This document shows, in pieces, positions 58,499 through 64,000 of a stretch of 64,000 nt of DNA (position 1 is the stretch's first letter; every line of letters begins with the position of its first letter). The notes below the pieces were generated by a model. It was given only the letters and a program-made list of their open reading frames with translations, did not search any database and was not told the origin of the DNA. The stretch is from Annulohypoxylon bovei var. microspora (lineage: Eukaryota; Ascomycota; Sordariomycetes; Xylariales; Hypoxylaceae): the NCBI GenBank assembly GCA_022836615.1, contig MU405376.1, forward strand, positions 16,044-80,043. The letters run 5' to 3'. Both the position numbers and the translations under genes were made by a program.

Positions 58499-59605
58499 TT
58501 CTTCGCCCTTACTAGCCATACTACAGAACATTTTCTCCAGCTAAGAAAGAATTTACATCATAGAAGAGTTCACGCAATTGGTGGAAAAGGCTAGGCCGGA
58601 CGACCGCTTTTTTTCGGAAGGCAAGATTCGAATTAGCTGAATGTTACTTGAAAATCATCTTTACGGCGGCCGGATAATTTAGGAATGTTAAAAAAATATT
58701 AAAATTCAAATAGTATTAAAAAGGGAAAGAATTACTAACGGCATATCTAGCCTCGTGTGGTGGAAAGTTTCATCGAGGGGAATAGGATATGTGGTTGAAG
58801 AAAGACGAGGATGGCGAGTTAGGGAGGTATTTTGGAGAGGCGTCCACATTTAGAGACTTGTTACGATATGTTGTAGGTATTAGGAAAAGGGGTCAGAAAT
58901 GTACCTATATGGTGACAATAGGGCCTTACATTACGTATCCCATAAGATATCTGTCTATATGTCAGAGTAGTTCGACTCCTCTTAGCTTGAATGTACATTC
59001 CGGTTAGACTGCCGTTGAGTCTGTGCTTCATTTCCATGCCACTGCCTACTTAGATTCGTAATATAGGGACATGACTAACACCGGGCTTTAACTGGGCGGC
59101 CTTGATGACAAAATAGGGGTTTTACTAATGGTCTTCTTAGATATCATGCCTACTACTCTGCTGATAGGAAATGATATAGCGATAAGAAACGGAAGCCAGC
59201 GTGATTGGTTCCAGGGGACCAAATACAAATTCACACAAGTCACTGTAGAGCGCAGGCATACAAATAGTTTTGTTGTTTTCGCCCTAACGGGGGCATGTGT
59301 GTTCATCATTCCGAATAAGCAAAGGGTATCAGGGTATCTCAACGTTTCTCAAAACCATACAGCCAGTCCAGTGCCAACATCCATGCTGCCAATAACGCCA
59401 TCCATCATCACTCATCATGACCATTCATAATGACAAACCACAAATACAACCATCACCACCACCACCACCACCACCATAACTATCCATCATGGCCACCAAA
59501 CCATTCATTCATGCAATCACTCATCACATTTGTTGTTCCAACTAGTCGTTCCAACGATCATTCCAGTGATCACCCTAACAACCATTCCAAACCTCGTTGT
59601 TCTCG
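58499..59605. other. Spacer downstream of TFIIIA
   Basis: No recognised gene. It ends in a low-complexity CAT/CAC-rich stretch (about 59400-59480) that includes a CCA microsatellite. Confidence 0.5.
59452..59475 (+). repeat. (ACC)n trinucleotide repeat
   Basis: About eight tandem ACC units in the 3' flank of the TFIIIA gene, within a wider CAT/CAC-rich segment. Confidence 0.9.
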
Positions 59606-60262
59606 TTAGTTGGTTTCGGGTTGGGGGTTTGCCAGGGCCGGATCAAGGAGGCCATCATAGTAATAGTCTTCATAGAGCCTCGGGTGCCTAATCTGAGGTC
59701 CATCTTGGGCTCTATCCTGGTAAGTGCCGTAGTTCTCAGGGATGTAGAAGTTCTGCTCCTTATACTGGAAGTTCTCTTGTCCCTGAGACTGGTAGCCACC
59801 CAAGTTCTGACTTTGGCCGATATCCAACCAGGCATTATGGGGCATGGGACGGGCTCGCTCTCCGATAGGTTCGGCCTGATGCACTTCATTGCTGAGCAAT
59901 TGTTGCCCTAAACTGCCTGCGTTGGGATCAGTTCCTCTAATCGACGACGACTCGTCTTGACCAGTGCCCATGAAGTTCGCTTCGCCCTGCATTGTGTTGT
60001 CGTAGGACATAGGCTGCTGTAGCGACATTGTGTTGTTGTAGAGGGTGGGCGCTTGCTGTAGCGTCGTATGGGGAGAAACTGAGCACATTTGCTCGGCGAC
60101 AGACTGCTCGAGCATGTGGATGATTCGGAGGTGCTCTACCAGCTCGCCATTGTGTGTGAACTTGGTTTTACAGCTAGGAATCTTACATCGGAGTGTCTGG
60201 CGGATCGTCTCTCCTGTGCCTGCAAGTTCTCCGAGAAGGTCGGAAGTCGGTTGCTTAGGCTT

Positions 60263-60304
<42 letters not shown>

Positions 60305-61574
60305 CTCTGGTCGTTCATGCTTCAGATGCACGTAACGAATGTGCTTCTCGAGGTTGCCCTTCGTAGAGAAGCTCTCCTTGCAGCCGTCGGAGTGTGGCCA
60401 GGCTGCCAAGTCTTCTGTGGCACTCACATCGACCTCACCACAGACAAAGCGCAGACCTTCGTGGAAGCCTCGGACATGCACGAGCATGTTAGACTTCTTA
60501 GTAAACATCTTGGTGCAGTCAGGCCAGGTACAAGCTACAGTCTTGCGCGCTTCGACGCTCTTAGGTGCTAGATAGTGCGTTTCGACGTGCTGATCTAAGT
60601 CTGTTCGGAGATTGCACTTGAAAGCACAGAACACGCAGTTAAAATGATGCTGCTTCATGTGGGCATTCAGCTGACCTATGGTGGCGAATCCAACACTCGT
60701 CTGCTCGTGGCCATCATCGTTCAGTTTGCACTCATCACACCAATAGCTGGCTTTACTATGTTTGCGATCCACATGACGTCTCAAGGATGCGGCGTTATCG
60801 AATGACTCCTCGCAAGGAGCTCCAGTGTCGTTTCGGCGATCACAAACAAAGGCAGACATATTCTGGTGTGCCATGAGGATATGTCGTTGCAGAGTCTCTG
60901 GCTTGCGGAACAACCGGTTACAAGGAGGGTATCCTTGGCATCTGCGATTGTCCTGGTTCTCGTGGGTGTGCGCATGCCGAGTTAGTTTTTGAGCAGTGGT
61001 AAAGCCCTTATTACAACCTTCGTAGTTGCAAACATGGTCGCGTATAGCGGAGTGAATCTTAACATGACTTCGCAAATGCTTTGCGTCGGTATAACTACTG
61101 TTGCATATTTCACACACGTAAGGGCGATCACCAGTGTGCGTTCGCTGATGGGATCTAAGACGTGCTGGGCGATTGAATGTCTTCGTGCAGTTGGGAAAAT
61201 CGCACTTAATTGTCTTCAGATCTGAGGGGAACTTCTTGCGCTTGGGCTTGGTAGTAGGGTTGTTGGTGGATTGGGCGGTGTTATCGATAGGTACGGTTGA
61301 GGGTGTAGCTACTGAGTATGACGATCCGGGAGTTGACACAAGATCCTCCACAAGATCCTCAGCCTCGTCAAGAGAATCGTCGTCATTATCACTGTCATCA
61401 TAATCGGAATCAGAATTCTCTAGAGAGTGATGTGATTAGTGGCTGAATGATGGGATCGAATGATGGGATCGGGGTTAACCATTAACTAGGTAGCTTACCT
61501 TCGATGCGATTGAGTTTGGAGGCTTTGGGTCCATCCAGGTCGCCCTCGGCGAATTCAACTGCCTTTCTCTTCAT
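59606..61574 (-). CDS. Transcription factor IIIA, multi-C2H2 zinc-finger protein
   Basis: Predicted minus-strand exons 61574-61499 and 61419-59606 give 629 aa. The intron 61420-61498 (79 nt) has a GTAAGC donor and a CTCTAG acceptor, and leads into an acidic run (SDSDYDDSDNDDD). About ten C2H2 fingers follow, from KCDFPNCTKTFNRPARLRSH (about residue 97) to LRCKIPSCKTKFTHNGELVE (about residue 445). Finger 9 has an expanded Cys-Cys loop (CGEVDVS to GCKESF), and finger 5 also has a long loop. The first three fingers have TFIIIA-like spacing and linkers (TGDRPYVCE). The family binds the 5S rRNA gene control region and 5S rRNA to recruit TFIIIC and Pol III. An Ala-Gln dipeptide repeat sits before the last finger, and the C-terminus is Gln/Asn-rich. 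ATG 61574 is chosen because the longer frame has no upstream ATG. Confidence 0.9.
60264..60304 (+). repeat. GCCTGT hexanucleotide repeat within the TFIIIA gene
   Basis: About six and a half tandem hexamers. On the coding (minus) strand they encode alternating Ala-Gln between fingers 9 and 10. The unit is a multiple of three, so length changes preserve the frame. Confidence 0.95.
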
Positions 61575-62286
61575 TGTGAGATAGTTACGCAATGGTTGAA
61601 TGAGAGACGGTTCAATGCCTTGCGATTGGAAAGAAGAGGGTGGTAATTGAAATGCGAAAGAAAGTTGAAGGTTGTTCGTGTTGGTGTTGGTCAAGATCGA
61701 ATCTCGAAAATAGAAGTGACCTTGGAGAGAAAAGTTATTGTGGGGAGCTGTTCGATTGTATGTGTATCGATAAGAAACTGAGAAAAAATATGTATGTGCG
61801 GGTACATATATATGTTGGCGGGGAAGAGATCCGCAGGTACTGATTGGCTAAAGCGGTAAGGCATTCTGCCGCATACATGGTACTAGCCCCATTAGGAAAG
61901 ATATTGAACGAATATCCAAAAAAATATCAAGAAATCTATTTTTTATTGGTCGATATCCCTGCATATGTATCATTGATCTTGCAACCTTTATACTGAGGTA
62001 CCTAAGTATATATGTACGTACTTGTGGGATCAGCCACTAGCGTTAAATCCACTAGGACAAATACGTCTTAGTGTAGAATATCCCCACGACGGATGTGTAC
62101 ATATTCTTAGCCTCGATTCTTTCAACAATTTATCTTTTCTGACTGATTTTTCGGCATCGCATTCAACCCAAGCCACATCCTCGTCTACGGTTTACCAGCC
62201 AATTTCACAACCGCGTCGACCATTGGCTATACAAAGCTTTCGTGTCGAATTCTTTGAGTCATTCGAGTGATCGCGTCTTAACCAAG
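61575..62286. other. Divergent promoter region between TFIIIA and Rpb6
   Basis: About 710 bp between the start codons of two divergent RNA-polymerase-machinery genes. No gene was recognised in it. It may be a shared promoter. Confidence 0.6.
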
Positions 62287-62932
62287 ATGTCTGACTTTGG
62301 TGATGAAGGAGACGTTGGAGGGTGAGTTCAGCATTTCAGTGTAGTAATGCATCTCAAGCATCGCATCTAATCATCCAACGCGTCGTAGGGACGAGCCCAT
62401 GTACGAGGATGAGGAGATCCTCGAAGACGAGCTTGACCCCGAAGTACCCGATGGTGAGGATGATGTATTCAATCGCAGAGGCGCAGAAGAGGAAGAGAAT
62501 ATCGTCATCGGAGGTGACCCGTCTGCTTCCGCAAACCGAACCAAGACCACTACGAAATCCAACAAAGACAAGAAGGTCCCCAATGAAGAAAGAATTACTA
62601 CTCCTTATATGACCAAATATGAACGAGCCCGTGTCCTAGGTACCAGGGCACTGCAGATTAGGTAAGGGCTATACCGATGGGGACGTCGAGACTGCGAAGA
62701 TTCTGACTGAATATTACATAGTATGAATGCCCCTGTCCTAGTAGATCTGGAAGGAGAGTCAGACCCTCTTCAGATTGCCATCAAGGAGCTTCGTGAGAAG
62801 AAGATTCCGTTGATCATCCGCCGCTACCTTCCTGATGGCTAGTACGTCTTTAACCTCCCTCACTAATGTAGGACCTGATACTAACTGTCGCGTAGCTACG
62901 AGGACTGGTCATGCGAAGAATTACTCCAGTGA
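62287..62932 (+). CDS. RPB6: RNA polymerases I, II and III shared subunit Rpb6 (ABC23)
   Basis: Predicted exons 62287-62321, 62389-62661, 62722-62841 and 62896-62932 give 154 aa, the usual size. The acidic N-terminus ([21 protein letters not shown]) precedes the conserved core [20 protein letters not shown], then [20 protein letters not shown] and RYLPDG. The last exon of 37 nt adds [12 protein letters not shown], which matches the family ending. Introns are 67, 60 and 54 nt with GTGAGT, GTAAGG and GTACGT donors. The first intron splits a Gly codon. Rpb6 sits near the clamp of all three nuclear polymerases and helps assembly. It is divergent from TFIIIA, 712 bp away. Confidence 0.96.
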
Positions 62933-64000
62933 ATGGACTAGAGCATCGTCCTCTCGGGTCAAGTGCAATCTAATTATCGAATCGTCTTTATCATCGACCC
63001 GAGATCTCGATTTCGTCATGGATAGGATAGGACTGCGCAAAAATGGATCGTCAGATGGTTTAAGAGAAGTGTGCATGAGCGCGGAGTTTGTGGTTGCTTT
63101 TCGGAATATATCAGATTTCTTCTGAGCATAATCCTTCCGAGTACGCCTCATCGTGGAATCAACATCCAATCGGCCGATAACACGGCATGTGATTACCTCG
63201 CTAGGTAATCATGGATTGCATTATGATGTCTTCTACAGCAACGTCTGTCAGCTTCAGCTGAACCGGTGGGCGTCCCATGCCAGTCATTTACGCTGACGGT
63301 GAAGGATATTACCAAATGCGGCGTGATATCCTTACCGAGCTCACCGGTAGCCCTCTCATCAGTTGTGGTTTGATCGATTACATTGGTATTGGGCATACCC
63401 GATCTAATAGCAGAAGAGGGGAACAGGTGGTTTGTTTCGATATTCTCATCAGTGAGGATTGCCTAGACTCATATAAATGCTACTGCAATCAATTATATTC
63501 ATGAGTAGGCTATCGCGTTTGCATTGAGAGATTACATGTGTTTTGTTTCTACCTACTCTTCGGAATGCTTGCCAGCTCACGCGTAGCTTGCTGCATATGT
63601 ACCTGCATAGGGCAAGCTTGAAAGGGCGGTGATCAATTCGGATTGAAAATGTAATATTTTGTACAATCATCCAATGCGGTGTGACGATTTGGTATAAGGC
63701 TATCGAGGGAATCCTCAAACAAAAAGTCCGCCAAGCCGAGAAACCAATCATTATCGGTTAGGCGGGATATAATACAGCATAAATACAACATGAGACCGCA
63801 GCATCTTACCAGGCGAATGGACCTATGACGTCGTCTGATTATTGAAGGATGCAGGTCAGCTGCTGCAGCCGCATTCCCTTGCACTCGACTAACTCGTAAT
63901 ATTAGGGGAATATAGATGAACTGACCATTGCTCCACAAATTAAAGGATCCACACCCTACCATTGCAAGGGTTTTTTGGTGAGAGCCTCTTATCTAACCTG
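62933..64000. other. Spacer to the end of the window
   Basis: The 3' flank of Rpb6 and further sequence with no recognised gene. Short frames lack domain-like content. Confidence 0.5.

Noticed and set aside
1..64000. Secondary-metabolite cluster, defence system, CRISPR array or intact transposon
   Set aside because: No backbone synthase, transporter set, repeat-spacer array, transposase or reverse transcriptase was found. The recognised genes are conserved housekeeping and regulatory functions.

Overview
The window is nuclear DNA of a filamentous ascomycete. The evidence is short spliceosomal introns (43-163 nt) with GTRNGT donors and CTAAC-type branch sites, monocistronic genes on both strands with long AT-rich spacers, many copies of a (TACC)n/(TAGG)n palindromic motif in the spacers, and proteins of fungal-specific families (Rua1/DUF4451 C-terminal domain, Stm1, fungal TFIIIA, fungal LIM protein). 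The content fits Pezizomycotina, most likely Sordariomycetes. A narrower placement (for example Xylariales) is a guess. No organelle, plasmid, phage, CRISPR, tRNA or rRNA feature was found.

Layout. 0.5-6 kb: an ATRX/Rad54-like SNF2 ATPase (+), extended here by a spliced 3' exon. 6.7-9.0 kb: INO80 subunit Arp8 (-), three exons. 10.2-10.9 kb: a small proline-rich fungal protein (+). 11-16.4 kb: spacer with tandem repeats and a CT-rich leader. 16.6-18.7 kb: a Rua1/DUF4451-domain regulator (+) with a 5'-UTR intron whose donor overlaps an upstream ATG. 18.7-25.9 kb: gene-poor, with a decayed minus-strand coding relic near 20.7-21.3 kb. 25.9-28.3 kb: a PHD-finger protein (+) with a GC-AG intron. 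29.3-30.7 kb: 3-isopropylmalate dehydrogenase (+). 31.2-31.8 kb: Mediator subunit Med10 (-). 35.1-36.8 kb: a LIM-domain gene (-) interrupted by two in-frame TAG codons. 37.6-39.8 kb: a basic Ser/Pro-rich protein with a KEN box (-). 41.0-42.4 kb: an epoxide hydrolase (+). 47.4-48.8 kb: a bZIP factor (+), probably with a second GC-AG intron. 54.5-56.0 kb: an Stm1-type ribosome-binding protein (+) with a 19-nt microexon. 56.8-57.4 kb: a small Cys-pair protein (+). 59.6-61.6 kb: TFIIIA (-). 62.3-62.9 kb: RNA polymerase subunit Rpb6 (+).

The recognised genes are mainly chromatin and transcription functions (SNF2 ATPase, Arp8, PHD reader, Med10, TFIIIA, Rpb6, bZIP and Rua1-type regulators) plus leucine biosynthesis and one detoxification-type hydrolase. 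They look like an ordinary conserved chromosome arm and not a biosynthetic cluster or a defence island. The most unusual observations are the doubly stop-interrupted LIM gene, the splice-gated upstream ORF, the microexon, the two probable GC-AG introns, and the dispersed TACC/GGTA palindrome. All exon joins were made by hand from splice signals and frame, so junctions are predictions.
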